Source of the DNA: Ruminococcus sp.
Lineage (GTDB): Bacteria; Bacillota; Clostridia; Oscillospirales; Ruminococcaceae
Direction of reading: 5' to 3'
Length of the DNA stretch: 64,000 bases
Assembly: GCA_017534835.1 (NCBI GenBank)
Contig: JAFXVT010000063.1
Span: forward strand, 1-64,000
In this document: one piece after another, positions 8,438 to 17,906 of the stretch
Layout of the letters: each line of letters begins with the position of its first letter
Position numbering within the stretch: the first letter of the stretch is position 1
Made by a program: the position numbers and the translations under genes
The notes under the pieces: generated by a model
The model's database searches: none
The model's input: the letters and a program-made list of their open reading frames with translations, nothing else
What the model was told of the DNA's origin: nothing

Positions 8438-8900
8438 CTGTTTTGTCCTTCCTCTTTTTGTTCTCGACCTCATTTATAACGGCAAAGAAGCTGTTGATGT
8501 CGGTGAAGTCCTCGTATACCGAGGCAAATCTTATGTAAGCGATCGGGTCTATCTCACGCAGACGGTCGAGCACTACCTCGCCTATCTCCTTCGATCTTGC
8601 AACGCTCTTGAGGGCATTTGCAAAGTAGTTTTCAACATAGTCCGCTATCTCGTTTACCTGATTGAGCGGTATCGGACGCTTTCCGATAGCGCTGTATACG
8701 CTCTTCACGAGCTTGTCGCGGTCGAACTGCTCATAGCTTCCGCTTCTCTTCTCGACCATAAGCATCGGCTTTTCTATCTCCTCGAAGGTCGTGAATCTCG
8801 CTCCGCAGTTGATACACTCTCTCCTGCGTTTTATCTTGTTGTCCTTGGGACGTGAATCTATGACCTTGGAATCGGGAAAATTACAATACGGACATTTCAT
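8430..8900 (-). CDS. nrdR: Transcriptional repressor NrdR
   Basis: NrdR senses ATP/dATP and represses ribonucleotide reductase genes by binding NrdR boxes in their promoters. The 156-residue protein begins with the four-Cys zinc ribbon (MKCPYCNFPDSKVIDSR then RRRECINCGARFTTFE), followed by the ATP-cone (KRSGSYEQFDRDKLVKSV). Length and motifs are typical. It overlaps the upstream TIM-barrel gene by 4 nt (ATGA) and the downstream membrane protein gene by 8 nt, so the three are probably co-translated. No NrdR-regulated reductase gene lies in this window. Confidence 0.97.
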   Translation of the reverse strand: MKCPYCNFPDSKVIDSRPKDNKIKRRRECINCGARFTTFEEIEKPMLMVEKRSGSYEQFDRDKLVKSVYSAIGKRPIPLNQVNEIADYVENYFANALKSVARSKEIGEVVLDRLREIDPIAYIRFASVYEDFTDINSFFAVINEVENKKRKDKTDE

Positions 8901-9694
8901 TTTTCTGCCTCCTTACCGTAGTGCTCCGTCATATTGACGAGGACATTATAGCTTGAAACGAGGTCGCTTATACCTCCGAAGCCGCTCCTGTAGAGCTCGA
9001 GTATAACGTTCACATCGGGATTGAGCGTGCTGAGCTTGTCGAAAAACTGCCTGAATCTGAATCTGCCCTTGCCGATGAGCAGACAGTCTCCGAGCTCGCC
9101 GTTGTCGCTTGCGTGGATATGTGCAACGCGGCTTCCCGCGGCATCAAGGAATGTGAACGGATTCTCGTGTGCGCGCACTGCCTGCTTGGTATCGAGCACG
9201 AATGCGAATTCGTCACCGAGCATTCCTGCTGCCTCCCTCACGAACGCGGAAGAGCCGCTCCTGCATCTCACGACGTTTTCGAGAGCTACCTTTACGCCGA
9301 ATTCCTGCCCGACCCTGTATATCCGTGAATATCTCTCGCAGAAAAACTCCGCCGGCTGATTCGCCTTGCTTCCGTGAAGTACGAATATCTCAGCCCCGAC
9401 TGTGTTCATAAAGCTGAAATACCGCTTGTGGAGCTCTATCGCGTCCTCGAACCTTCTTTCATAATCCGAGAAGAGAAGGAGCTGCTCCATTTCGCTCGTA
9501 TAAGGGTGTACAGCACAGCACCTGACATCGAACCGCTTCAGCATATCGGCTATGCTGCAAGCGTATTTTTTTTTCAGCTCAGAGCTGGTATTTACGAATA
9601 TTTCGATGTTTTCAACACCGTTCACAGCAAGCCTGTAGATACTTTCCTCGAGCAGCTCGGGATACAGACAAGCTGTTGAAACACCTGCCTGCAT
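8897..9694 (-). CDS. Sugar phosphate isomerase/epimerase-type TIM-barrel protein
   Basis: The 265-residue protein matches the AP-endonuclease-2 / xylose-isomerase-like TIM-barrel superfamily. Recognisable strand ends include MQAGVSTACLYPE, VENIEIFVNTSSE, CCAVHPYTSE, EIFVLHGSKAN, KVALENVVR with a metal-type Glu, FAFVLDTKQAV with Asp, and VAHIHASDNG with His. These fit the metal-binding His/Glu/Asp set of the fold. The ATG at 9694 has AGGAGGTGAT 8 nt upstream; a longer frame to 9775 lacks an SD. It is first in an operon with nrdR. Substrate is unknown. Confidence 0.8.
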   Translation of the reverse strand: MQAGVSTACLYPELLEESIYRLAVNGVENIEIFVNTSSELKKKYACSIADMLKRFDVRCCAVHPYTSEMEQLLLFSDYERRFEDAIELHKRYFSFMNTVGAEIFVLHGSKANQPAEFFCERYSRIYRVGQEFGVKVALENVVRCRSGSSAFVREAAGMLGDEFAFVLDTKQAVRAHENPFTFLDAAGSRVAHIHASDNGELGDCLLIGKGRFRFRQFFDKLSTLNPDVNVILELYRSGFGGISDLVSSYNVLVNMTEHYGKEAEK

Positions 9695-9894
9695 AAGTAT
9701 CACCTCCTGAGACCGGTATACAATCATTATGAAGATCATCGCTCCCCGTTTTATATCCGGGGCAATAACCGCCATTCGGCGCTTACTGATGACTCTTTAA
9801 TTATATCATTTCACGCACGTCAGGTCAATATTTTTTCCTTGATTTTTTGTCATTTTTCACCTCCTCCGCATATTATGCACCGGGAGGTGATGAT

Positions 9895-10530
9895 TTGTCA
9901 CAGGAGCTGATTCTCGCATTCATCGTCAGTATCGACACTTATCTCGTCGCCGCAGCTTACTGCAACAGCGGCATAACGATACCGCTCACCTCGGCTGCGG
10001 TAATAAACCTCACCGGCGCAGGTGTGCTCGGTATCTCGCTGCTCGTTTCAGACATAGCCGTTTCGTTCATCCCTGCCGGTATCTGCCGCACTCTCGGGCT
10101 GATAGTCCTCACGTCGATAGGAGTTCTGACCGTTTTCAAAAGCCTTGTCCGCATACTTATCAGGAGACTTTCGGAAAACGGTGAGCTCTCGCTCCGCACC
10201 GGAAGCAGCGGACTCGTCATAAAGCTGTATCTCGATGACACTGCCGCCGACATCGACGATTCTAAGACCCTCTCGCCTGCCGAAGCCGCAGCGCTCGCAC
10301 TTGCAAGCTCGCTCGATTCCGCCGCAACAGGGCTCAGCAGCGGCTCATTCGGGATCTCTCCGCTCCGGACGGCACTTTTCACTTTTATAGCCGGATTCGC
10401 AGCTATCGCAGCCGGAAATATCACAGGCAAAAAAATATCCTCCGCAGACCACGATCTTTCGTGGCTGGGAGGTATCATGCTGATATTATTTGCATTATTT
10501 GAAGCCCTGATACAGCATCATAGCTCATAG
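9895..10530 (+). CDS. ytaF: YtaF-like sporulation membrane protein (MntP/YtaF superfamily)
   Basis: The 211-residue multi-pass membrane protein carries two related halves, each with a conserved intramembrane Asp: FIVSIDTYLVAAAYCNSG near the N-terminus and LALASSLDSAATGLSSG in the second half. This matches YtaF, a MntP-like protein found in endospore formers. About six helices are predicted. The start is a TTG directly after GGAGGTGATGAT. The upstream ATG at 9847 would place the SD inside the coding region and is rejected. The 3' end overlaps the convergent phosphoesterase gene by 13 nt. Transport activity is an inference from the MntP relationship. Confidence 0.75.
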   Translation: MSQELILAFIVSIDTYLVAAAYCNSGITIPLTSAAVINLTGAGVLGISLLVSDIAVSFIPAGICRTLGLIVLTSIGVLTVFKSLVRILIRRLSENGELSLRTGSSGLVIKLYLDDTAADIDDSKTLSPAEAAALALASSLDSAATGLSSGSFGISPLRTALFTFIAGFAAIAAGNITGKKISSADHDLSWLGGIMLILFALFEALIQHHSS

Positions 10531-11330
10531 ATAACTACTTCCGGAGGGTTGAACGCCCTCAGCTTTCCGATACCGGCTGACACAAGGAGCTTCTTTTCGT
10601 TTATGTTGTATACGCCCTTTGTGTACTTCGGAAAGAGCTTGCGCTCCGGGGACAGCATACCTATCCCGAAAAGCCTCACCGAGCCGCCGTGTACGTGTCC
10701 GCTGAAGGTGAAATCCGCACCCCATTCAGCGTATTCCTTGCCGAAAAGCGGATTATGCGCGAGCAGGAGAGTTTCGCCCTCCGGCTTCTCACCGAGTATG
10801 GAAGTGATATCGTCTGCCGTTATCCTGTCGAGATGGAAATAGCCGCCGTCCTTCTTATAAGTCGTATATGGCAGCTCAAGTCCGCAAATATTCAGCTTTA
10901 CACCGTTTATCTCAGTCTGAACGGTGCTGTTTCTCAGCAGCACTACATCCGTCCGCGCGAGCATTTTCTCAAAGTCTCTGACTCTGTCGGGTGTTATGAG
11001 ACTCTGCTCGTGGTTGCCGTAGACCATATACACCGGCGCGATGACGCACAGATCCTTCAGCAACCTCTCTGTCACGGAGAAGTTGTCCTCTCTCCGTGAG
11101 ACTATGTCTCCCGTCAGCAATATCAGATCAGGTCTCTCGGCGGCTACCCTGAACGGTATCAGTCGGTTTCCGACCCCTAAGCGCTTTTTGTGGATATCGC
11201 TTATATGAGCTATACGAAGCCTGTTTCCGAGCTTTTCGTGCCTGAACACGAGCAGGATACAGTTCTCGCACAGCAGGTAAACGAGCAGTATCAATGCCGC
11301 AGCGATGATAAGTGTGACAGCATATCTCAT
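10518..11330 (-). CDS. Membrane-anchored metallophosphoesterase (YkuE-like)
   Basis: The 270-residue protein starts with a transmembrane anchor (residues 5-30), then a calcineurin-like phosphoesterase domain with all metal motifs: HISDIHKK (D-x-H), LLTGDIVSR (GD), VYGNHEQ (GNHE), LLAHNPLF and FSGHVHGGSVR (GHxH). The domain probably faces outward. Relatives such as YkuE/YaeI act on phospholipid-linked or small phosphoester substrates, but the substrate here is unknown. It overlaps the preceding membrane gene by 4 nt (ATGA), at the end of the gyrB-gyrA transcription unit. Confidence 0.88.
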   Translation of the reverse strand: MRYAVTLIIAAALILLVYLLCENCILLVFRHEKLGNRLRIAHISDIHKKRLGVGNRLIPFRVAAERPDLILLTGDIVSRREDNFSVTERLLKDLCVIAPVYMVYGNHEQSLITPDRVRDFEKMLARTDVVLLRNSTVQTEINGVKLNICGLELPYTTYKKDGGYFHLDRITADDITSILGEKPEGETLLLAHNPLFGKEYAEWGADFTFSGHVHGGSVRLFGIGMLSPERKLFPKYTKGVYNINEKKLLVSAGIGKLRAFNPPEVVIYEL

Positions 11331-11803
11331 TTTTTATCCCTCGCTTTGCCGCAGTACCTCAGGATCGGTATATCTATCAGTGCAAATATGCAGAGATAGA
11401 ATGATGTCACCGCTATCCTGCCCGAATACAGGGCGATAGATTCGCGGACTGTTCCCCTGTACCCGGTATCCGGATCGAAGGTGCTCAGCTCCGGGTCGCC
11501 GAGATAAACTGCCAATGTAAGGAATATTCCCAGCAGCAGGGGCACTGCCGCTGAGAATATAAATACGAATATTCGTGAATAGCCGCTTTTCCCGCCTGCA
11601 TCGAGCTGTACGAAATGATACATCGCACACAGCAGGAGCGGTGTTATGAGTGCGACCCACCACGGATAGCCGAGCTTTTCAAATGCAAGCCAGTTCAGAT
11701 ACTGACTGAAAAGGCTCAGGACCGTGATAAGTGCCGCTGAGAACGGGCTCTGCCGGAAGCGGAGCGCCGTTTCTTCGGCATTATTCCTCATCGTCGTTCT
11801 CAT
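11327..11803 (-). CDS. Hypothetical membrane protein downstream of gyrA
   Basis: The 158-residue protein has four predicted transmembrane segments (about residues 20-42, 48-68, 80-105 and 130-150) and a loop with DPELSTFDPDTGYRG. No family was recognised. It overlaps the gyrA 3' end by 23 nt and the phosphoesterase start by 4 nt, so it is translated from the gyrA message. A GAGG motif 9 nt before the ATG at 11803 supports this start. An ATG at 11791 is the alternative. Confidence 0.6.
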   Translation of the reverse strand: MRTTMRNNAEETALRFRQSPFSAALITVLSLFSQYLNWLAFEKLGYPWWVALITPLLLCAMYHFVQLDAGGKSGYSRIFVFIFSAAVPLLLGIFLTLAVYLGDPELSTFDPDTGYRGTVRESIALYSGRIAVTSFYLCIFALIDIPILRYCGKARDKK

Positions 11804-14411
11804 CGGGGTCAGCCTCGATGACTACCTCGTTCTTCTCCTCCTCGGCAGCCTCTGCATCTGCAAGCTTAGCCTGCTCATCGGTGAGCTGCTCGACCTTTTC
11901 GGTCTCGGCGGATTCGTCGTGCTCGGCGCGTGTGAACGCAACAACGTTCGCACCTTCATTTACCTTCATCACGCGGACGCCCTTTGCGATACGTCCCATA
12001 ACGCGGATATCGCTTGCGAGGATACGGATTATGATACCGTCGCTTGAAACAAGGATTATATCGTCCTCTTCATCGACTATCTTTATGCCGCAGACATGAC
12101 CGCGTATCTCATCGACCTTATAGTTCGTGAGACCGTAGCCGCCTCTGTTCTGTATACGATAGCTGTCAAGGCTCGTGCGCTTGCCGTAGCCGTTTTCTGT
12201 AACTGTGAGAAGTGTTGCGCCCTCGCGCACTCTTGCCATTCCGACAACGTAATCGCCGTCACGGAGCCTGATAGCCTTGACGCCGTGAGCCGAACGCGAC
12301 AGAGCACGTCCCTTTTCCTCCTCAAGGCGGATAGCCATACCGTTTCTTGTAGCTACGAACAGCTGAGCGTGACCGTCCGTCATACGCACACCGGCTATCT
12401 CGTCACCCTCGTCAAGTCCGATAGCGATAAGACCGTTCTTGCGGACATTTCTGTAAAGTGAGAGGTTCGTGCGCTTTATCTTGCCGTTCTTTGTGACCAT
12501 CGTGATGAAATTCTCATCGCTGAAATCGGTACACTTTATCATTGCGGCTATCTTTTCATTTTCGGTCAGCGGCAGCAGATTTATCAGATTGAAGCCGCGT
12601 GATGCCTTCGAGCCGTCTGGCACCTCGTAGCATTTTAGCTTGTACATAATACCCTTGTTCGAGATGAAGAGGATATTGTCGTGAGTACCGCAGATGAACA
12701 TCGTATCCACGAAGTCCTCCTCGCGCTGCTTCATACCGCTTATACCGCGTCCGCCGCGGCGCTGTGTCTTGTACTCGCTTACGGGCATACGCTTGATATA
12801 GCCGTTGTTTGTGAGAGTAACGACGCAGTCCTCCTGCGGGATGAGGTCTTCGATGTCTACCTCGCCGGAAACAGCCTCAATATCAGTGCGGCGCTCATCG
12901 CTGAACTTCTTGCGGATAGCGTTGAGGTCGTCCATTATTATCTGATATACGCGGTTCACATCTGCGAGAATGTCCTCAAAATCGGATATTTTCGTGAGCA
13001 GACCATAGAGCTCGTCAGTTATCTTCTGACGCTCAAGACCTGTGAGAGCACCGAGTCTCATCTGAACGATAGCCTCAGCCTGTTCCTCTGAAAGACCGGT
13101 CTGATGCTCGATACGAAGATCCGAAAAGTCATACTGTGTTCTGTCGAGCAGAGCGGACATATCCACTTCCTTGAAGCGCTCCATCATACGCTCCTTAGCC
13201 TCGGGGATATTGCTGCTGCTGCGGATTATCTGTATTACCTCGTCGATGTAATCAGCTGCGAGCACGAAGCCCTGAAGGATATGTGCGCGCTCGAGAGCCT
13301 TGCGGAGGTCGAAGCGCGTCCTGCGCTGGATAACATCTACCTGGAAATCGAGGTAGTGCTGGAGCATCTGCTTGAGTGTGAGTATCTTCGGCTCGCCGTT
13401 CACGAGAGCAAGCATAATGATACCAACGGTGTCCTGAAGCTTTGTCATAGCGAACAGCTTGTTGAGGACGATATTCGGGATAGCGTCCTTTTTGAGCTCG
13501 ATAACGATACGCATACCGTCCTTGTCGGATTCGTCGCGGAGGTAATAGATACCGTCGAGACGCTTGTCCTTGCAGAGCTGGTTTATGCTCTTGAGTATCA
13601 GGGTCTTGTTGACCATATAGGGTATCTCATCGACGATGATGCAGTTTCTTCCGTTCACTTCCTCGAAGTGAGTGCGGCTGCGGAGGATTATCTTGCCTCT
13701 GCCCGTGCCGTATGCGGCGCGGATACCGGCTTTGCCCATTATTATGCCGCCGGTCGGAAAATCAGGTCCCTTTATGCTCTCCATAAGCTGGTCCATAGAG
13801 CAGTCGGGATCGTCAATGAGTATCTGAAGAGCGTCTATCACCTCGCCGAGATTGTGGGGAGGTATATTCGTTGCCATACCTACGGCGATACCTGTCGAGC
13901 CGTTCACAAGAAGGTTCGGGAATCTTGAAGGAAGCACCACAGGCTCCTTCAGACGGTCATCATAGTTCGGAGCAAAATCGACAGTATCCTTGTTGATGTC
14001 CGTGAGCATATCGAGGGTTATCTTTGCCATTTTAGCCTCGGTATAACGGTAAGCCGCAGCCTTGTCTCCGTCGATAGAACCGAAGTTTCCGTGACCGTCA
14101 ACGAGTTTATATCTCATTGAGAAATCCTGTGCAAGACGAACGAGCGCGTCGTACACAGCGGCGTCACCGTGCGGATGATAGCGTCCGAGCACAGCACCGA
14201 CGGTATCGGCACACTTACGGTAAGCCTTATCGGGAGTAAGTCCGTTCTCGTGGAGCGTATAGAGGATACGCCTGTGAACAGGCTTGAGTCCGTCTCTTAC
14301 GTCCGGAAGGGCTCTCGATACTATTACCGACATCGCGTACTGAAGCATAGAGTTTTCCATTTCATTGACGATCTCGGAATGTATTACCTTTGAATTGTCA
14401 TTGTAAAGCAA
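11781..14411 (-). CDS. gyrA: DNA gyrase subunit A
   Basis: GyrA is the breakage-reunion subunit that, with GyrB, introduces negative supercoils. The 876-residue protein begins with the WHD region (LPDVRDGLKPVHRRILYTLHEN), the catalytic Tyr in AAAYRYTE (Tyr123), then the tower and coiled-coil, and C-terminal beta-propeller blades with a GyrA box (QRRGGRGISG). It ends in an acidic Glu/Asp tail. The start is a TTG at 14411 with AGGAGG 9 nt upstream; the next ATG is far too distant from the SD. The position equivalent to E. coli Ser83 is Ala84 (HPHGDAAVYD). It is separated from gyrB by a YcxB-like gene. Confidence 0.97.
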   Translation of the reverse strand: MLYNDNSKVIHSEIVNEMENSMLQYAMSVIVSRALPDVRDGLKPVHRRILYTLHENGLTPDKAYRKCADTVGAVLGRYHPHGDAAVYDALVRLAQDFSMRYKLVDGHGNFGSIDGDKAAAYRYTEAKMAKITLDMLTDINKDTVDFAPNYDDRLKEPVVLPSRFPNLLVNGSTGIAVGMATNIPPHNLGEVIDALQILIDDPDCSMDQLMESIKGPDFPTGGIIMGKAGIRAAYGTGRGKIILRSRTHFEEVNGRNCIIVDEIPYMVNKTLILKSINQLCKDKRLDGIYYLRDESDKDGMRIVIELKKDAIPNIVLNKLFAMTKLQDTVGIIMLALVNGEPKILTLKQMLQHYLDFQVDVIQRRTRFDLRKALERAHILQGFVLAADYIDEVIQIIRSSSNIPEAKERMMERFKEVDMSALLDRTQYDFSDLRIEHQTGLSEEQAEAIVQMRLGALTGLERQKITDELYGLLTKISDFEDILADVNRVYQIIMDDLNAIRKKFSDERRTDIEAVSGEVDIEDLIPQEDCVVTLTNNGYIKRMPVSEYKTQRRGGRGISGMKQREEDFVDTMFICGTHDNILFISNKGIMYKLKCYEVPDGSKASRGFNLINLLPLTENEKIAAMIKCTDFSDENFITMVTKNGKIKRTNLSLYRNVRKNGLIAIGLDEGDEIAGVRMTDGHAQLFVATRNGMAIRLEEEKGRALSRSAHGVKAIRLRDGDYVVGMARVREGATLLTVTENGYGKRTSLDSYRIQNRGGYGLTNYKVDEIRGHVCGIKIVDEEDDIILVSSDGIIIRILASDIRVMGRIAKGVRVMKVNEGANVVAFTRAEHDESAETEKVEQLTDEQAKLADAEAAEEEKNEVVIEADPDENDDEE

Positions 14412-14469
14412 GCTTGTTTACCTCCTGTATGTGTTGGCAGAGACATTTTCTTTCCGTGTGGTCCGGATA

Positions 14470-15045
14470 TCAGACCTCGGGAGCGATTTTTCTGATTATG
14501 TCCTGCTCTGAGCTGTCAAACTTCTCTTTAGGGATAATATAGAATACCTGTTTTCCGTATAGAAGAAGGAAAAGATCGCTGTATTCGCGCAGCTTAATAT
14601 TGCTGTCCTTGGGTATCCGCGTGGGCTCGGGAACATCATCATCTTCGTCTTCTTCGTGCGATCCATCGCCTTCTGCAGTATCCTCGTCCTCGATGCTGTC
14701 GGGAGCGGATACCGTCGAAATATCGACAAAGCTGTCGCCGACGCCTATCTTGTAGACGAGGTCGCCCATCTCCTGAACTGTCTCAACGAGGGTTCGCCTT
14801 ATCTTCCGCGGATTATACCACTCTCTGAATGCGAGCGCGAGACATACCACGATAAGGATATATGCGAAATAATTGCTCGGGTCTTTGAAGGCGGCGTAGA
14901 TGAAATCTGCCGCAAGTATCAGGAACAGTCCCATAAAAATGTAGCTCTTGGGATAGACGTACTTTTTCTGGAAGGCACGGTAGCCCTCACGGAAGGCATC
15001 GGCAGATATGCTGTATTCCTTCTCAAGTATATATTTTTCTTCCAT
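14470..15045 (-). CDS. YcxB-like membrane protein between gyrB and gyrA
   Basis: The ~191-residue protein has an N-terminal cytoplasmic segment (EYSISADAFREGYRAFQKKYVY), two transmembrane helices (roughly residues 35-52 and 60-76) and a C-terminal domain resembling YcxB (SDLFLLLYGKQVFYIIPKEKFD). A very acidic insert (SIEDEDTAEGDGSHEEDEDDD) interrupts the C-terminal domain. A TTG at 15075 overlaps the gyrB stop but has no SD. The ATG at 15045, with GGAG 12 nt upstream, is preferred, though both are possible. Function is unknown. Its place between the gyrase genes implies coexpression. Confidence 0.7.
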   Translation of the reverse strand: MEEKYILEKEYSISADAFREGYRAFQKKYVYPKSYIFMGLFLILAADFIYAAFKDPSNYFAYILIVVCLALAFREWYNPRKIRRTLVETVQEMGDLVYKIGVGDSFVDISTVSAPDSIEDEDTAEGDGSHEEDEDDDVPEPTRIPKDSNIKLREYSDLFLLLYGKQVFYIIPKEKFDSSEQDIIRKIAPEV

Positions 15046-15071
15046 TTCGTTCTGTTTCTCCGGTATATCCC

Positions 15072-17039
15072 TCAAATATCGAGGTTCTGTGCGTATTTTG
15101 CGTTATTTTCGATGAAAAGACGTCTCGGCTCTACCTTGTCGCCCATAAGTATCGAGAAGGTCTCGTCAGCCTTGTAGGCGTCCTCCATCTCTATCTTGAC
15201 TATCGTGCGGTTTTCGGGGTCCATAGTGGTCTCCCAGAGCTGCTCGGGATCCATCTCACCAAGACCTTTATAGCGCTGTGTCTCGACCTTGTACTTGCCG
15301 CCCTCTGAGAGCTCGGCTATATACTTATCGCGCTCCTCGTCCGAAAATGCATAGCGCACCTTCTTGTTCCTCTCAACACGGAAGAGCGGAGGCTGGGCTA
15401 TATAGACGTTTCCGTTCGTGATGAGCGGACGCATATAGCGGAAGAAGAATGTCAGCAGGAGCGTTCTGATGTGCATACCGTCGACATCGGCATCCGCCAT
15501 AATGATGACTTTTCCGTAGCGGAGCTTTGTTATGTCGAAGTCCTCGCCGATACCTGTACCGAGCGCTGTAACTACGGGTTCAAGCTTATCATTGCCGTAG
15601 ATACGGTCTATACGCGCCTTCTCGACGTTGAGCATCTTGCCCCACAGCGAGAGGATAGCCTGATATTTTCTGTTGCGTCCCTGTTTTGCCGAGCCGCCCG
15701 CAGAATCTCCCTCGACAATGTATATCTCGGTGTATCTTGTATCACGCTCGGAGCAGTCCGCAAGCTTTTCGGGCATTGAAGCGTTGCCGAAGGTATTCTT
15801 CTTTCGCTCGGCTTCACGCGCACGCTTTGCGGCTTCTCTTGCCCTGTATGCGGAAAGACATTTTTCAATGATTATATTTGCGGTCTCGGGATTCTCCTCG
15901 AGGAAGTTCATCAGCTTCTCGGTCACGAGCTTCTCTACAAAAGGCTTTACCTCGGGATTTCCGAGACGTCCCTTTGTCTGTCCCTCGAATTCGCATTCCG
16001 TGAGCTTTACCGATATGATAGCGGTAAGACCTTCCAGAACGTCCTCTTTTCTGAGGCTCTCTATCTCCTTCTTAGGAGCGTCCTTGCCCTTCTTTGAGCT
16101 TTCCTTTTCCTTGAATTTGCCGAATTTCTTGCCGTATTCGTTTATTACCTTCACAAGGGCGGTCTTGAAGCCTGTTTCGTGCGAGCCGCCGTCCTTTGTG
16201 TGGATATTGTTCGCGAATGAGAGAACTACATCGTTGTAGCTGGAGTTGTACTGCATCGCTATCTCAGCAAATGAGTCGCCCTGCGTTCCCGAAACGTATA
16301 TGACCTCTTCGCTGAGCGGTTCATATTCCCTTACCTTGTGGATATGCTCGACAAACTGTCTGATACCGCCCTCATAATGGAGAGTTTCGCCCTTTATCTC
16401 GTTCTCGTCGCGCTTGTCAGTGAAGACTATCTTTATGCCTGCATTGAGGAATGCCTGCTCGCGGAGCCTTCTGAGAAGAGTATCATAGTCATATTCGGTG
16501 GTCTCGAATATCTCGCTGTCAGCCTTGAACATTACTGATGTTCCGGTCTCGTTTGTATCGCCGATGACCTTGAGCTCCTCGTCATATTTGCCGCGCATGA
16601 ACTTCTGGAAGTAAACGTGCTCGCCGTCCTTGACCGTGAGTTCGAGCCATTCCGAAAGCGCATTTACAACGGAAGCGCCGACGCCGTGGAGTCCGCCGGA
16701 TACCTTGTATCCGCCGCCGCCGAATTTACCGCCTGCGTGGAGGATAGTATAAACGACCGTTGCCGCTGAGATGCCTTCCTTCGGGTGTATCCCGACTGGT
16801 ATACCTCGTCCGTTATCGGATACGCGGATGACTTCGCCGGGGAGTATCTCGACAGTTATCTCTGTACAGTAGCCTGCAAGAGCCTCGTCTATGGAGTTGT
16901 CCACTATCTCATAAACGAGATGATGAAGACCGCTCGGACCTGTCGAGCCGATATACATACCGGGACGCTTGCGGACAGCCTCGAGTCCTTCCAGTATTTG
17001 TATGTCGTTTTCGTCGTAATTGTTATTCTGCTGACTCAT
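15072..17039 (-). CDS. gyrB: DNA gyrase subunit B
   Basis: GyrB supplies the ATPase of gyrase. The 655-residue protein contains the GHKL ATPase motifs ([46 protein letters not shown]), the transducer domain, and the Toprim domain with the metal Glu in [14 protein letters not shown] and the Asp pair in [11 protein letters not shown]. It ends with the KRYKGLGEM-type tail ([21 protein letters not shown]). A GGAGG site precedes the ATG. It begins the gyrB - ycxB-like - gyrA - membrane protein - phosphoesterase unit, about 67 bp after the gene at 17107. Confidence 0.98.
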   Translation of the reverse strand: MSQQNNNYDENDIQILEGLEAVRKRPGMYIGSTGPSGLHHLVYEIVDNSIDEALAGYCTEITVEILPGEVIRVSDNGRGIPVGIHPKEGISAATVVYTILHAGGKFGGGGYKVSGGLHGVGASVVNALSEWLELTVKDGEHVYFQKFMRGKYDEELKVIGDTNETGTSVMFKADSEIFETTEYDYDTLLRRLREQAFLNAGIKIVFTDKRDENEIKGETLHYEGGIRQFVEHIHKVREYEPLSEEVIYVSGTQGDSFAEIAMQYNSSYNDVVLSFANNIHTKDGGSHETGFKTALVKVINEYGKKFGKFKEKESSKKGKDAPKKEIESLRKEDVLEGLTAIISVKLTECEFEGQTKGRLGNPEVKPFVEKLVTEKLMNFLEENPETANIIIEKCLSAYRAREAAKRAREAERKKNTFGNASMPEKLADCSERDTRYTEIYIVEGDSAGGSAKQGRNRKYQAILSLWGKMLNVEKARIDRIYGNDKLEPVVTALGTGIGEDFDITKLRYGKVIIMADADVDGMHIRTLLLTFFFRYMRPLITNGNVYIAQPPLFRVERNKKVRYAFSDEERDKYIAELSEGGKYKVETQRYKGLGEMDPEQLWETTMDPENRTIVKIEMEDAYKADETFSILMGDKVEPRRLFIENNAKYAQNLDI

Positions 17040-17106
17040 GTTTTACCTCCATGAATTATGGTTATATATCATTAGCCCAATTAACAGGGTCATTATCGAA
17101 ATAGGG

Positions 17107-17634
17107 TCATTCCGAAGCTGTCGTCTCCTTGGAATGGTTTGACAGTTCGCCTACATATCTGTAACAAAACAGCTCAGCGTTATAGCCGTCGTCTGCCTTG
17201 GTGAATGTAACATCGAAGCATTTATCGTAAGAACCGGACATCTCTTCTACCCAGCACCAGTATTTCACACTGCTTTTATCATCTGACTCTGTTATTCTGA
17301 GGATAGCCTTTCCGTGGAAGTCATTTTCCATGAAGGACTTATAGTCATCGACCTTGAAATCAAAATCCGCGATATGATCCTGTGCTGTAACGTGACGATA
17401 ATGTATAGGCTCAACACTATCGAGGTCCAGTTTGAGCTTGTCTTCGATATACTCTATTCTTTTGTCATTGAATCTTGACCATGATATAGGGATCATAGTC
17501 TTATACATCAATCCCATGAACGAACAAGAAATAACAGCCAAAACCAAAATAAAAGCGATGATAATTACTTTTTTCCTTTTTTTCTTTTCAGGACTGTTCG
17601 CGTCCATATCTTCATTCATTGATCCTTTATCCAT
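17107..17634 (-). CDS. Hypothetical single-span membrane protein
   Basis: The 175-residue protein has a Lys-rich cytoplasmic start (NSPEKKKRKK), one transmembrane helix (about residues 23-47, VIIIAFILVLAVISCSFMG) and an extracellular domain rich in charged residues (HYRHVTAQDHIADFDFKVDDY, SGSYDKCFDVTFTK). No family was recognised. Its ATG overlaps the remB stop by one base (TGATG), so it is likely translated by re-initiation as the last gene of the dnaA-dnaN-yaaA-recF-remB unit. Confidence 0.65.
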   Translation of the reverse strand: MDKGSMNEDMDANSPEKKKRKKVIIIAFILVLAVISCSFMGLMYKTMIPISWSRFNDKRIEYIEDKLKLDLDSVEPIHYRHVTAQDHIADFDFKVDDYKSFMENDFHGKAILRITESDDKSSVKYWCWVEEMSGSYDKCFDVTFTKADDGYNAELFCYRYVGELSNHSKETTASE

Positions 17635-17906
17635 CAGAGTCCGCCTCCCTCCGCAAGCCTTTTTTTCAGCGTGCTTGCGGCAAGCTGTGATACATAGACC
17701 CTGTTCCTGCCGTTTTTTGCAGTTACAATGAAGCTCTTCGGGAGCTCATAGGTCGCGTAGAAGACCTCTCTCTGCTTCTCGGCTTTGTCGAGGAGCCTGT
17801 TCGTGACGCCCGATACCGTCGTATTATCCATATCGAATATGCCGACGATGTCGCGCACGTCCACGGAGTAATTATTCCCGATGTGAAGATATATCGTCCT
17901 TTTCAT
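17634..17906 (-). CDS. remB: RemB-like DUF370 regulator
   Basis: The ~90-residue protein has the DUF370 pattern of RemA/RemB ([23 protein letters not shown] near the start, then KSFIVTAKNGRNRVYVSQLAASTLKKR). In Bacillus, RemB (YaaB) lies between recF and gyrB and influences matrix gene expression; RemA relatives bind DNA as oligomeric rings. The synteny matches exactly here. The ATG at 17906 is preferred; a TTG just before it is also at good distance from the GGAGG inside recF. It overlaps recF by 35 nt and the next gene by 1 nt. Confidence 0.85.
   Translation of the reverse strand: MKRTIYLHIGNNYSVDVRDIVGIFDMDNTTVSGVTNRLLDKAEKQREVFYATYELPKSFIVTAKNGRNRVYVSQLAASTLKKRLAEGGGL

Noticed and set aside
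6855-9617. TTTTCAACA motifs at 6855, 8629 and 9609 as further DnaA sites
   Set aside because: All lie inside minus-strand genes where GTTGAAAAC encodes Val-Glu-Asn, so codon use explains them.
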